From Cardinium endosymbiont cBtQ1 of Bemisia tabaci (GTDB lineage Bacteria > Bacteroidota > Bacteroidia > Cytophagales > Amoebophilaceae), in the NCBI RefSeq assembly GCF_000689375.1, contig NZ_CBQZ010000001.1, positions 310,001-374,000 of the forward strand: 64,000 bases of DNA, in the 5' to 3' direction. Below the pieces are notes generated by a model. The model was not told where the DNA came from and searched no databases. It was given only the letters and a program-made list of their open reading frames with translations. Shown here piece by piece: positions 1-8,589 of the stretch (position 1 is the stretch's first letter; every line of letters begins with the position of its first letter). A program made the position numbers and the translations under genes.

Positions 1-929
1 TGCAAAGAGATGAAATGGTCTTTTTAATGGGTGAAGAAGTAGCCTCATATAATGGCGCCTATAAAGTCAGCCAAGGTATGTTGGACCATTTTGGCCCCAC
101 AAGGGTTATAGATACCCCTATTAGCGAATTAGGGTTTACAGGACTAGGTATTGGTGCAGCTATGAATGGTTTGCGTCCCATTATAGAATTTATGACTTTT
201 AATTTTTCATTAGTAGCTATAGATCAGATTGTAAACGGGGCTGCTAAGATGTATGCTATGTCTGGTGGTCAATACCATGTGCCGATTGTATTCAGAGGAC
301 CAACTGGTAATGCGGGTATGTTAAGTGTGCAACATTCTCAAAATTTTGAAAATTGGTATGCAAACTGTCCAGGACTAAAAGTAGTAGTGCCATCTAATCC
401 TTACGATGCAAAAGGGTTGCTTAAAAGTGCGATTAGAGATGATGATCCAGTTATATTCATGGAATCAGAGTTAATGTATGGTGACTTAGGAGCGTTGCCT
501 ACAGAAACCTATTTGCTGCCAATCGGTAAAGCGCATCTGATAGAAATGGGCAAGGATGTAACTTTGGTCTCTTTTGGTAAAATGATAAAAGTAGCCAATG
601 AAGCCACAACTGTGATGAAAAGGCAAGGTATATCAGTAGAATTAATTGATTTACGTACCGTCCGCCCATTGGACTTATCTACTATTATTCAGTCCGTAAA
701 AAAAACCAATCGCTTGGTAGTTTTAGAAGAAGCCTGGCCACTGGCCTCTATTGCCTCTGAAATAGCTTACCAGGTACAAAAGCATGCTTTTGACTATTTA
801 GATGCACCTATTCAAAAAGTAAATAGTCTGGATGTACCGTTGCCCTATGCACCTACACTAATAGAGGCAATTTTACCCAATGTAGCCAAAACAGTGGCAG
901 CACTAAAGCAAGTTTTATATTTAACGTAA
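1..929 (+). CDS. pdhB: Pyruvate dehydrogenase E1 component, beta subunit (5' end outside window)
   Basis: Thiamine-diphosphate-dependent E1 beta chain. With E1 alpha it decarboxylates pyruvate and passes the acetyl group to the E2 lipoyl arm in the cytoplasm. The reading frame is open from base 3, and the N-terminal 15-20 residues normal for the family are missing, so the true start lies upstream. Visible family signatures are MGEEV followed by YNGAYKVSQG, the central EFMTFNFS segment, FRGPTGNAG, and a C-terminal transketolase-like domain with DLRTVRPLD and LEEAWP. The stop overlaps the next ATG by one base (TAATG), so it is translationally coupled to tpiA. A BCKDH-type E1 beta is the alternative, but YNGAYKVS is typical of PDH. 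Confidence 0.92.
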   Translation, partial: QRDEMVFLMGEEVASYNGAYKVSQGMLDHFGPTRVIDTPISELGFTGLGIGAAMNGLRPIIEFMTFNFSLVAIDQIVNGAAKMYAMSGGQYHVPIVFRGPTGNAGMLSVQHSQNFENWYANCPGLKVVVPSNPYDAKGLLKSAIRDDDPVIFMESELMYGDLGALPTETYLLPIGKAHLIEMGKDVTLVSFGKMIKVANEATTVMKRQGISVELIDLRTVRPLDLSTIIQSVKKTNRLVVLEEAWPLASIASEIAYQVQKHAFDYLDAPIQKVNSLDVPLPYAPTLIEAILPNVAKTVAALKQVLYLT

Positions 930-1705
930 TGGACAAAAAATACCTTATAGGCAATTGGAAAATGCACAAAACCATACAAGAAGCCACTTCCTTTATGCGG
1001 CATTTGTTGCCTCAATTAGAAGCCATAGAGAGCGGTTCATTGAAATTATTTATTGCGCCTGCTTTTGTACACTTACCAGCTATAGGAGCGTTGCTAAATG
1101 GTTCAACCTTTATTGAATTGGCCGCCCAAAATTGCCACCACGAGCCAGAAGGTGCTTTTACCGGAGAAATATCTGCCACCATGCTGGCGGATATAGGGGT
1201 AGGTGGCGTGCTAATTGGCCATAGTGAACGAAGAATGTACCAGAAAGAAGATCATCTACTTTTGGCTAAAAAAGTTAAAAGGGTGTTGGAAATGGGAATG
1301 CAACCCTTTCTTTGCTGTGGAGAAAGTTTGGAGGACCGTAGAAATGGCAGACATAAAGCAGTGGTGCAACAACAGATAGAGGAAAGTTTAGATGGGATTA
1401 CGGAAATAGAAAAAGTAGCTATTGCATACGAACCTGTTTGGGCGATTGGTACAGGAGAAGTGGCCTGCTTAGAAGTAATTGAAGCAATGCATAGCTTTAT
1501 AAAAGAAATTTTATGGCACCAATATGGCAGTAAAAATGTCCCAATTCTATATGGTGGCAGCTGTAATCCCCAAAACGCCAAAGCAATATTTAACTGCCCC
1601 AATGTAGCGGGTGGCCTTATCGGGGGCGCTTCTCTGCGGGTAGATGATTTTATAAAAATCGTTACTGTATTACTTGAACAAAAAAATGGAACAAACTGTA
1701 ATTAG
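929..1705 (+). CDS. tpiA: Triosephosphate isomerase
   Basis: Interconverts dihydroxyacetone phosphate and glyceraldehyde 3-phosphate in glycolysis. The 258 residues are the normal bacterial length. It has the N-terminal GNWKMHKT (catalytic Lys), GHSERR (electrophilic His), AYEPVWAIGTG (catalytic Glu) and the phosphate-binding GGLIGGASL near the C-terminus, so the active site looks intact. Its ATG overlaps the pdhB stop and its end overlaps the start of rbfA, which places it inside a tightly packed operon. Confidence 0.96.
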   Translation: MDKKYLIGNWKMHKTIQEATSFMRHLLPQLEAIESGSLKLFIAPAFVHLPAIGALLNGSTFIELAAQNCHHEPEGAFTGEISATMLADIGVGGVLIGHSERRMYQKEDHLLLAKKVKRVLEMGMQPFLCCGESLEDRRNGRHKAVVQQQIEESLDGITEIEKVAIAYEPVWAIGTGEVACLEVIEAMHSFIKEILWHQYGSKNVPILYGGSCNPQNAKAIFNCPNVAGGLIGGASLRVDDFIKIVTVLLEQKNGTNCN

Positions 1706-2048
1706 AGTACAGCAAATCGCTAAGATGGTGCAAAAAGAGCTAGGTATGCTCTTTTTAACAGAAGCCAGAAGATGGTTGGGTCATATGTTTATATCGGTTA
1801 CAACGGTCAACGTAAGCGGCGATTTGAGTCTGGCAAAAGTTTACCTAAGCTTTTCCCTTAATGAGGATCAGGAAGGGTTGTTAAAAAAGATAAATGCCCA
1901 TAAGCATACCATTAAAAGATTATTGGGCAAAAGGATGGCTGGTAAAATATATAAAATACCCCATTTAAAGTTTATACTCGATGATTCAGTTGGACAAGGT
2001 GCACGTGTGACTGCTTTAATAGACCAATTAAATCTTGTAGAGCAATAA
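1686..2048 (+). CDS. rbfA: Ribosome-binding factor A
   Basis: Small KH-type protein that helps mature the 30S subunit and 16S rRNA. The family pattern is visible: an N-terminal helix RVQQIAKMVQKEL, the sheet region HMFISVTTVNVSGDLSLAKVY, a second helix HTIKRLLGKRMAGKI, and KIPHLKFILDDS at the end. I chose the ATG at 1686, about 120 residues; an in-frame TTG at 1674 would add four residues. Either start lies within the last codons of tpiA, implying coupled translation. Confidence 0.9.
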   Translation: MEQTVIRVQQIAKMVQKELGMLFLTEARRWLGHMFISVTTVNVSGDLSLAKVYLSFSLNEDQEGLLKKINAHKHTIKRLLGKRMAGKIYKIPHLKFILDDSVGQGARVTALIDQLNLVEQ

Positions 2049-2070
2049 AAGGATTTTGTAGTTTTACAGT

Positions 2071-3894
2071 ATGGAAACGCCACGCTATACCCCAAATGAT
2101 ATACAACATTTACCCAACTTGCCGGGCGTTTATCTATTCTATAACCAAAAAGAAGAGGTTATTTATGTAGGCAAAGCAAAAAATATAAAAAAAAGGGTGG
2201 GTGATTATTTTGCGGCTAGCAAGGTACATAACTTAAAAACAGAGCGGATGGTGGGCCATATTGCTTCTATTGCCTATACAGCTTTAAATTCCGAGTATGA
2301 AGCGCTACTTTTAGAAAACAACCTGATCAAAGCGCTACAACCACGGTATAATATTTTGCTAAAAGATGGAAAAACGTATCCTTACTTATGTATTACAAAC
2401 GATCGCTTTCCTAAACTGATGGTCACCCGTAAAACGGTCCCCCCTTTGGGAAAATACTACGGCCCCTTTACCAGCTCCTACACCATTAAACAAACCTTAG
2501 AGGTCATAAAAAAATTATTTACTTTTCGTACCTGTAACTATAACCTTTCCCAAGCAAACATAACCAAAAATAAATTTAAAGTTTGTTTGGATTACCATTT
2601 AGACCACTGCAAAGGACCTTGCCAGAATTTTCAAGATGAAGTTCATTATCAAAAAGAAATAGAGCAAATAGAGGCCTTACTTAAAAACAATTTTGCTTCT
2701 GTAAAGAAGTCGTTTAAAGAACAAATGGGCGCAGCTGCGGACCTACTTGATTATAAACAAGCCCAACGGTTTAAGGAAAAATTAATGGTATTGGATCAAT
2801 ACCAAGCGAAGTCTTTAGTGATCAATCCACTAGTGGGAGACTTAGATGTAGTGGCTATTCTTTCAAATGAGACCCATGCTTTTGTAGGTTACTTGCATAT
2901 TAAGCAAGGTGCCATTTCTTTTACCCAACATCGTGTGCTAACCAAAAAATTAGAAGAGGAGATGGAAGATCTATTGCCTTTGGTCATCTGTACACTCCGT
3001 TCTTGCAGCCATAGTAATGCCCCAGAAGTTTTAGTAAATTTACCTCTAAACCTAACGATAGGCCCCTTTGCCATCACGATGCCCAAAATGGGTGACAAGC
3101 GCAAACTGGTAGATTTGGCACTTCACAATGCATTATTATGCAAAAAAGACTTTTTATATCAAAAATCTAATTTTCAAGAAAAACCCAATCTAACACTTGT
3201 AAAATTACAAGAGGATTTAAAGTTAAAAGAGATACCTTATTGGATAGAATGTTTTGACAATTCCAATATTCAAGGCGCCCATCCAGTAGCGGCCATGGTT
3301 TGTTTTAAGGATGGCAAACCTTCTAAAAAAGACTATCGGCACTATCATATTAAAACGGTAGTAGGGCCCAATGATTTTGCCTCTATGTATGAAATTGTCA
3401 AGCGCCGTTATCAACCAAAAGAGCCATCCGTATTACCCAATCTTATTGTAATAGATGGTGGAAAAGGGCAGCTTAATGCTGCTATTCTGGCGCTACAGGA
3501 ATTAGGTATATATGGCAAAGTAGCCATTATCAGCATTGCCAAGCGATTAGAAGAACTTTACTTTCCCAATGATCCTTTTCCCTTATATTTGAACAAACAA
3601 TCTCCTGCCCTGAAACTGCTCCAACAGCTTAGAAATGAAGCCCATCGTTTTGCCATTACCTTTCATAGAAAACAACGTAGCAAAAGTACATTCCAGTCTA
3701 CATGGAAGGCTATTCCCGGTATTGGGCCCAAGACATTAGCCGCACTATTAGAAAAATTGGGTAGCCCCAAAACGATTCAATCCAGTTCTTTATCAACCTT
3801 AGCTGGCATAATTGGGCCATCAAAAGCGAAACGATTGCATGACTATTTTTTAGACCAAGCCAATCTAGCTAAAAATAGCTCAAATATTTTATAA
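2071..3894 (+). CDS. uvrC: Excinuclease ABC subunit C
   Basis: Nuclease of nucleotide excision repair that cuts on both sides of a lesion held by UvrB. The domains appear in order: GIY-YIG nuclease (LPGVYLFYNQ, VIYVGKAKN, near residues 15-40), the YYGPF motif near 130, the UvrB-interacting UVR helix pair near 210-250, an RNase H-like nuclease (ECFDNSNIQG, DFASMYEIVKRRY, VIDGGKGQLNAA) and a C-terminal helix-hairpin-helix region (IPGIGPKTL). The 607 residues are full length. It begins 22 bp after rbfA, and its stop abuts the next ATG. Confidence 0.96.
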   Translation: METPRYTPNDIQHLPNLPGVYLFYNQKEEVIYVGKAKNIKKRVGDYFAASKVHNLKTERMVGHIASIAYTALNSEYEALLLENNLIKALQPRYNILLKDGKTYPYLCITNDRFPKLMVTRKTVPPLGKYYGPFTSSYTIKQTLEVIKKLFTFRTCNYNLSQANITKNKFKVCLDYHLDHCKGPCQNFQDEVHYQKEIEQIEALLKNNFASVKKSFKEQMGAAADLLDYKQAQRFKEKLMVLDQYQAKSLVINPLVGDLDVVAILSNETHAFVGYLHIKQGAISFTQHRVLTKKLEEEMEDLLPLVICTLRSCSHSNAPEVLVNLPLNLTIGPFAITMPKMGDKRKLVDLALHNALLCKKDFLYQKSNFQEKPNLTLVKLQEDLKLKEIPYWIECFDNSNIQGAHPVAAMVCFKDGKPSKKDYRHYHIKTVVGPNDFASMYEIVKRRYQPKEPSVLPNLIVIDGGKGQLNAAILALQELGIYGKVAIISIAKRLEELYFPNDPFPLYLNKQSPALKLLQQLRNEAHRFAITFHRKQRSKSTFQSTWKAIPGIGPKTLAALLEKLGSPKTIQSSSLSTLAGIIGPSKAKRLHDYFLDQANLAKNSSNIL

Positions 3895-4614
3895 ATGGCA
3901 GCCTTACTGCGTGCGGTAGTAGTCATACCTACTTACAATGAACAAGAAAATATTGAACAGTTGTTGGCAGCTATTTTTGGCTTAAACATAGGGTTACATG
4001 TTCTAGTGGTAGATGACCACTCCCCTGATGGTACAGCAGAGGTGGTCATACGGCTACAATCCCATTACCCGGACGCATTACATCTTTTAAATAGATCTAA
4101 AAAAGAGGGGTTAGGACGTGCCTATTTAGCCGGATTTGCTTGGGCACTGGCTTATCCTTATGACTATATTTGCACCATGGATGGGGATTTTTCCCATGCG
4201 CCTACTGATTTGCCTCGACTTTTAACCATATGCGCCCACCCTACCATTGATATGGTGATTGGCTCGCGGTACGTTGCAGGTGGGCGTGTGGTCAATTGGC
4301 CACTGATGAGAAGGGTATTGTCCTACATGGCCAACTGGTTTGCTCGGTCTATTACAAGCATACCTATTAGAGATACAACTGCTGGATTTATCTGTTATCG
4401 GCGGACCCTACTCAAACATATTTTAAACATAGCTTCTGTAGGATATAGCTTTCAAGTAGAAATAAAATTTCTCGCTTATCAATATGGGGCCAATATGGTA
4501 GAGCTGCCTATTACCTTTATCAATAGAGTACGAGGCAAGTCTAAAATGGGTTTAATCATGGCAGGAGAAAGTTTTTTTCGTTTGATACAAATGAAATGGA
4601 AGAGCTGGAGGTGA
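3895..4614 (+). CDS. GT2 glycosyltransferase, polyprenol-phosphate mannose synthase type
   Basis: Family 2 glycosyltransferase of the DPM1 (dolichol/polyprenol phosphate mannose synthase) type. It would transfer a nucleotide sugar onto a lipid phosphate at the inner face of the membrane. Seen here: the N-terminal VVIPTYNEQENI, the DDHSPDGT nucleotide-binding turn, MDGDFSHAP in place of the usual DxD, GSRYVAGG, RDTTAGFICYRR and GYSFQVEIKF. The 239 residues match the single-domain form with no C-terminal membrane anchor. The ATG directly follows the uvrC stop (TAAATG), so it is probably the last gene of the pdhB-uvrC operon. The sugar and the acceptor cannot be read from sequence. Confidence 0.85.
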   Translation: MAALLRAVVVIPTYNEQENIEQLLAAIFGLNIGLHVLVVDDHSPDGTAEVVIRLQSHYPDALHLLNRSKKEGLGRAYLAGFAWALAYPYDYICTMDGDFSHAPTDLPRLLTICAHPTIDMVIGSRYVAGGRVVNWPLMRRVLSYMANWFARSITSIPIRDTTAGFICYRRTLLKHILNIASVGYSFQVEIKFLAYQYGANMVELPITFINRVRGKSKMGLIMAGESFFRLIQMKWKSWR

Positions 4615-4655
4615 GTATGCATCCACTTACATCGGATCTTTCTACTTTACGTATC

Positions 4656-4679
4656 ACATAACCTGAATTCAGGTTATGT
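4656..4679. repeat. 24-bp perfect palindrome resembling two joined IS982 ends
   Basis: Twelve bases and their exact complement meet at a central GAATTC. The half-site ACCTGAA is the same as the first seven bases of the 1,000-bp IS982-family elements elsewhere in the window (ACCTGAACTCTGG). It could be an excision scar or two abutted element tips. It sits 42 bp after the end of the GT2 gene and could also act as a weak terminator stem, but no T-run follows. Confidence 0.6.
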
Positions 4680-4705
4680 AAATTCTTTAGAGTTATATAA
4701 ATTCT

Positions 4706-4912
4706 TTAGAATAAAGATCTGCTACAAAAAGGACATTTATATTGAGGATTAGGGTCTTTTCCTGCCATGCTATTGTATGAAGCAATGGCAGAATCTGCTA
4801 TACAATCTATATGCAAAGGCATTTGCTTACAACAGGTAGTTGCATAGCAACCGTCTGGACCAAGTTCACCTACGCATATCATGCATTCCTCTTTGCACGT
4901 TGGACATTCTAT
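4706..4912 (-). pseudogene. 3' fragment of a RING-finger-like protein
   Basis: On the minus strand, about 66 codons are open without a start codon before a TAA at 4706-4708. The translation is rich in paired cysteines: CPTC, CMIC, then CCKQMPLHIDC and a final KCPFC. This is a RING-like arrangement of C-x2-C, C...H-x2-C and C-x2-C. It recalls the RING at the end of the ankyrin protein at 8.6-9.4 kb, although the fourth ligand position reads Lys rather than His. The 5' side runs straight into an IS3-type terminal repeat, so the gene has been cut by an insertion. Probably a decayed ubiquitin-ligase-like effector. Confidence 0.55.
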
Positions 4913-4939
4913 AGTGGACTGAAAAAATAGAACAAAAAA
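4909..4939 (+). repeat. Solo IS3-family terminal repeat
   Basis: TATAGTGGACTGAAAAAAT, followed by an A-rich stretch, matches ends found at 12381, 22232, 36852 and 53235. No transposase is attached. It truncates the RING-like fragment on its left. The rest of the gap up to 5041 shows no gene. Confidence 0.6.
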
Positions 4940-5041
4940 TAAGAAAATTGTTCCCTGAAACTTTTAAATGCTAGGATAAAAAATCAGATTACTAGACTTT
5001 ACGCTAGATTCTATACTTTAGACAGTAGTCTGTATAGAGCA

Positions 5042-5476
5042 TTATAAGGCCAAATTCGGCCATAGTTGCGTAAGGTAAAAAGTTTCTTTTTCTCTTATAA
5101 TCAATTGTTCTTCTGTTTTTTGATCATTATAAGACAATAAATGCAATAGACCATGGACCATGACCATATAAAGCTCGGCTGCCATTTGGCGTTTATAGGC
5201 CTTAGCATTTTCCCTGACCCGTTCAATGCTTATGTAGACATCTCCAAAAATGGTTTTTTCATCAGTGGCATAGTTAAATGTGATCACATCTGTTAAAGTG
5301 TCATGGCTCAGATAGGTGATATTTTTAGCATGCAAATAGCTATCTGCACAAAAAATAAAGTTAAGCTGGATGAGGGTGTAGCCTTCTTGTTGGATAACCA
5401 TTTGCAGCCAAGCAGAAATTTTTTTTTTCTGTCGTAATCTAAACCTAATTTCTTCTGAAAAATAATAAATATTCAT
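5042..5476 (-). CDS. ybeY: Endoribonuclease YbeY (rRNA maturation factor)
   Basis: Zinc-dependent single-strand endoribonuclease involved in 16S rRNA 3'-end maturation and ribosome quality control. The 144 residues contain LSHDTLTDVITF and FGDVYIS before the metal motif HGLLHLLSYND. The third His of the usual HGxLHLxGYDH is Asp here. Bacteroidetes YbeY proteins commonly carry this change, so it does not suggest loss of function. The gene stands alone on the minus strand between two plus-strand operons. Confidence 0.9.
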   Translation of the reverse strand: MNIYYFSEEIRFRLRQKKKISAWLQMVIQQEGYTLIQLNFIFCADSYLHAKNITYLSHDTLTDVITFNYATDEKTIFGDVYISIERVRENAKAYKRQMAAELYMVMVHGLLHLLSYNDQKTEEQLIIREKETFYLTQLWPNLAL

Positions 5477-5574
5477 TTTGATCTTATTATCTTGCTAAGC
5501 GGAACGATCAAGTAAACTTTTAGTCCAGCCAGTTGGGCCCTAAATTACGACTTATTCTCTTAAAAAGATATAGG

Positions 5575-7200
5575 ATGTCTACACAAGATCAGTTTGTGGC
5601 TGTTGAGCCTAAATCCAATCGTTGGCCCATTACCATACTCCATAAAAACCAAAAAACCTTTTTAAAGGAAGTAGTCGATAAAAGTCTTACCTCTTTGTCT
5701 GCACGTTATCCAATGGACACAGTCGTTTACCGGATATTGACGCAAACAACCTCTAGAGAGTTAGCCAGAATCGAATCAGATCCATGGCATTGTGATCCTA
5801 AAGATGATCGCTCTTTTTGGGAAGCAATGGCAGCTGCCATTGCAAACAAAATCGAAGCAACGAAGCTTTTAAAAAGTGTTATAGAACGTTATGTAAGGGA
5901 AATTTGCAGCTATTTTAGTGTCGGTCATTATGAGTGCATAGCCAAAGGTGTGCACCATACCTTTGTTTATCTGCTTAAACCCCATTGTTTGCGCTTTGGA
6001 ACAAAACGTTGGACCTTTCCACACAAAAGGTTGCAAGATAAATTTCATTTGATGGGCCAAACGGATACCATTCGGGCGTTGGCCCAAATAGGGACTATTG
6101 TTTTAGTACCTACCCATGTCAGCAATTGGGATTCTGTTGTGATAGGATTGGCCATGAAACAATTGGGACTACCTCCTCTGACCTGGGGAGCAGGATTGAA
6201 TTTATTTAATCATAAAGGGTTTCGTTATATTTTTAATAAACTAGGTACCTATAAGGTAGATCGGCGTAAAAAGACCATACCCTACTTACAAGTACAGAAA
6301 GATTATGCCTCACTCATACTTGAATGGGGCTGTCATACCCTATTTTATCCGGGTGGAACCCGTAGTCGCTTAGGGGCAATAGAATCCGATTTAAAATTAG
6401 GGTTATTAGGTACTCCTTTTGAGGCACAGGAACGCAACTTCCAAAATAAAGGCGCAAACGCCAAGAAAGTTTTTATTTTTCCTATAGTACTTAATTACCA
6501 TTGTGTCTTAGAAGCCTGCCAATTGATACGTGAGTCGGTTCAAATTAAAGAGATTGAGCCCTCTATGCGTCCGCAAAATGATTGTTGTACCAATCTGTTG
6601 TTCAGTAAAAATATACTATTTAAAGGGTCAGAAATATTCGTTAATATAGGCGCACCACTAGATGTAATGGGAAACAGGGTAGATATAAAAGGAGATAGTT
6701 ACGATGATCAAGGACAAGCAATAGATTTATATCAACAGTTTCTAGATCTTCCCATCAAAACGGCTTTTAGAAAGCGATCAGATGACTATGTTAAATTGGT
6801 GCGCCATAAAATCGTAGCAACGTACTACAGTATGAATACGGTCTTAAGTAGTCATCTAGTAGCTTTTGTAGCCTATGAATTGGCTCAAAAAAGCCAAAAG
6901 TTTGCCATAGATCTGACCCATATTGTAATCCAGTATGGCGATTTTATGGTAGCATTTGGCCATACCTATCAAGCATTACAACGGCTTTATACAGAAAAAA
7001 AAATAGATTTTACCCCTATCTTACGGAATGATCAATTAGATGCCATTGCCAAAGATGGATTGGCTAAATTGGGGATTTACCATGGCCAACGACCATTGGT
7101 GGCAACAAAAGAAGGGAATTTACTTATTCAAGACCTTTTAACATTATTTTATTATCACAATAGACTTACTGGTTATGGACTTCAAGCAGTTTTCTCTTAG
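5575..7200 (+). CDS. Glycerol-3-phosphate acyltransferase, PlsB-like
   Basis: Membrane-associated acyltransferase of the PlsB/PlsC superfamily, likely forming lysophosphatidic acid, the first step of phospholipid synthesis. The HX4D catalytic motif is THVSNWDS near residue 185. Acceptor-binding FYPGGTRSR and a preceding TYKVDRR block are present, and a long C-terminal part of unknown role makes about 541 residues. I chose ATG 5575; a TTG at 5533 would add 14 residues. Its last 26 bases overlap gpsA, which makes its glycerol 3-phosphate substrate. That pairing supports a glycerol-3-phosphate rather than lysophosphatidate acceptor. Confidence 0.8.
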   Translation: MSTQDQFVAVEPKSNRWPITILHKNQKTFLKEVVDKSLTSLSARYPMDTVVYRILTQTTSRELARIESDPWHCDPKDDRSFWEAMAAAIANKIEATKLLKSVIERYVREICSYFSVGHYECIAKGVHHTFVYLLKPHCLRFGTKRWTFPHKRLQDKFHLMGQTDTIRALAQIGTIVLVPTHVSNWDSVVIGLAMKQLGLPPLTWGAGLNLFNHKGFRYIFNKLGTYKVDRRKKTIPYLQVQKDYASLILEWGCHTLFYPGGTRSRLGAIESDLKLGLLGTPFEAQERNFQNKGANAKKVFIFPIVLNYHCVLEACQLIRESVQIKEIEPSMRPQNDCCTNLLFSKNILFKGSEIFVNIGAPLDVMGNRVDIKGDSYDDQGQAIDLYQQFLDLPIKTAFRKRSDDYVKLVRHKIVATYYSMNTVLSSHLVAFVAYELAQKSQKFAIDLTHIVIQYGDFMVAFGHTYQALQRLYTEKKIDFTPILRNDQLDAIAKDGLAKLGIYHGQRPLVATKEGNLLIQDLLTLFYYHNRLTGYGLQAVFS

Positions 7201-8236
7201 TAATCCAGTAGCCGTTTTAGGGGCTGGGAAATTTGGTACAGCTATTGCAAACTTAATCGCTGCTAATGTAGACCAAGTATTGCTTTATACGCATAAAACA
7301 ACACGTGCTGCTGCTGGACAAATAAGCCGCACCATGGCAGCGCAACCATTGGCAGCTAATATTGTGGTCACAGATGATTTGGTAACGGTTTTGCGTTCTT
7401 GTCCCGTTATTTTTCCAATAGTGCCTGCGGCTAAATTTCGTCGATTAATCCAAGAAATTGCTGCACATCTTAGACCAGACCACATATGCATACATGGCAC
7501 CAAGGGATTAGATTTGGTCGAATATGATGGCGTATTGACCAGAAGCCACTTGGCTACTATGAGTGAAGTCATCATGCAAGAAACAACCATTCGACAGGTT
7601 GGTTGTCTGGCTGGCCCCAATTTGTCTGGAGATTTAGTTAAAAAAGATCCAGCGGTTACCGTCGTTGCCAGTGGTTCTGAAAAGGTTTTATCTATAGGGA
7701 AACAGCTTTTAAGCCAAAATTGGTTCCGTGTCTATACAAGTCATGATCTCGTTAGTGTAGAAATGTGTAGTGTGCTTAAAAATATCTTTGCCATTGGTGC
7801 GGGTATGTTACAAGGCATGGGGTACCAATGCAATACCTATGGCTTTTTCCTTACCATGTCCATTTCAGAAATGCATTATGTGATGACCACTATGGGCATC
7901 GGCACAACTGCTTTGTTCGGACCAGCTGGTCTAGGGGATCTTGTAGCTACTTGTGGCAGTACGGCTAGTAGAAATTATATGCTTGGCTATCGTTTGGCAA
8001 AAGGTGAAAAGCTAAACGCCATTTTGCATAGCGCAAAAGAGGTTTTCGAGGGGGTCCAAACGGTTAAAGTCATCCATCAACTTATGCAATTTTATAGCGT
8101 AGAAGCACCTATTACCGCACTGATCTATCGGATCCTTTTTGAGGAACTTCCATTGAAAAAAGGGCTTTCTTATTTAATGCGTACTTCAGAAAGCGCCACC
8201 TATCCTACTGATCTACCCCCTCCTATACTGAACTAA
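7175..8236 (+). CDS. gpsA: Glycerol-3-phosphate dehydrogenase [NAD(P)+]
   Basis: Reduces dihydroxyacetone phosphate to sn-glycerol 3-phosphate for phospholipid synthesis. The N-terminal Rossmann motif is VLGAGKFGTAIA, followed by HGTKGLD, LAGPNLSGD, the catalytic-lysine region VLKNIFAIGAGM, and the substrate-domain block GPAGLGDLVATC with SRNYMLGYRLAKG. At 353 residues it is slightly longer than the usual 330-340. It overlaps the plsB-like gene by 26 bp, so substrate supply and acylation are expressed together. Confidence 0.94.
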   Translation: MDFKQFSLSNPVAVLGAGKFGTAIANLIAANVDQVLLYTHKTTRAAAGQISRTMAAQPLAANIVVTDDLVTVLRSCPVIFPIVPAAKFRRLIQEIAAHLRPDHICIHGTKGLDLVEYDGVLTRSHLATMSEVIMQETTIRQVGCLAGPNLSGDLVKKDPAVTVVASGSEKVLSIGKQLLSQNWFRVYTSHDLVSVEMCSVLKNIFAIGAGMLQGMGYQCNTYGFFLTMSISEMHYVMTTMGIGTTALFGPAGLGDLVATCGSTASRNYMLGYRLAKGEKLNAILHSAKEVFEGVQTVKVIHQLMQFYSVEAPITALIYRILFEELPLKKGLSYLMRTSESATYPTDLPPPILN

Positions 8237-8250
8237 AAACTATAGATATA

Positions 8251-8430
8251 AAATATTTTGTACATTTGTTTTTAAATTCTTATGTTGCTTTTAACATATA
8301 ATTTTTATATCTTAAAAAGATTAGATGATTACATCATTAGATGTTTAAATAAACTTTACTCTGAGGATATTTCAAACAAAATTTCTTCTATCTTCTTTTT
8401 ATCGCCACTACTTTTAGGTCAAAAAGTGTA
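8251..8430 (+). mobile_element. Decayed 5' end of an IS5-family (IS427-type) element
   Basis: This intergenic stretch aligns by eye with 12548-12720, the start of the intact 851-bp IS5-family element. Shared parts include AAATATTTTGTA near 8252, ATGTTTAAAT at 8341 in place of ATGTCTAAATGG, GATATTTCA...ACAAA, and CACTACTTTTAGGTCAA in place of CTCTACTTCCAGGTCAA. Stop codons and small indels show it is dead. The rest of the gap to 8589 holds only a 14-bp palindrome (AGACCATATGGTCT) and no gene. Confidence 0.6.
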
Positions 8431-8589
8431 TCACGTTTTGTTACGAAAGACAAAATAATATGAGACCATATGGTCTTAGATCTCTATAGGTCAAAGCAAA
8501 AAGAGCATTTCATATAGGCAATAGCAAAATTACTTGTGCTGAAGAAAAAATTTAATACGAGCATTTTTTAACAAACCAGACAGAGCCCT

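Noticed and set aside
5042-5476. YbeY with a missing third zinc-binding His as a sign of decay
   Set aside because: Asp at this place is common in Bacteroidetes YbeY, and the rest of the protein is intact.
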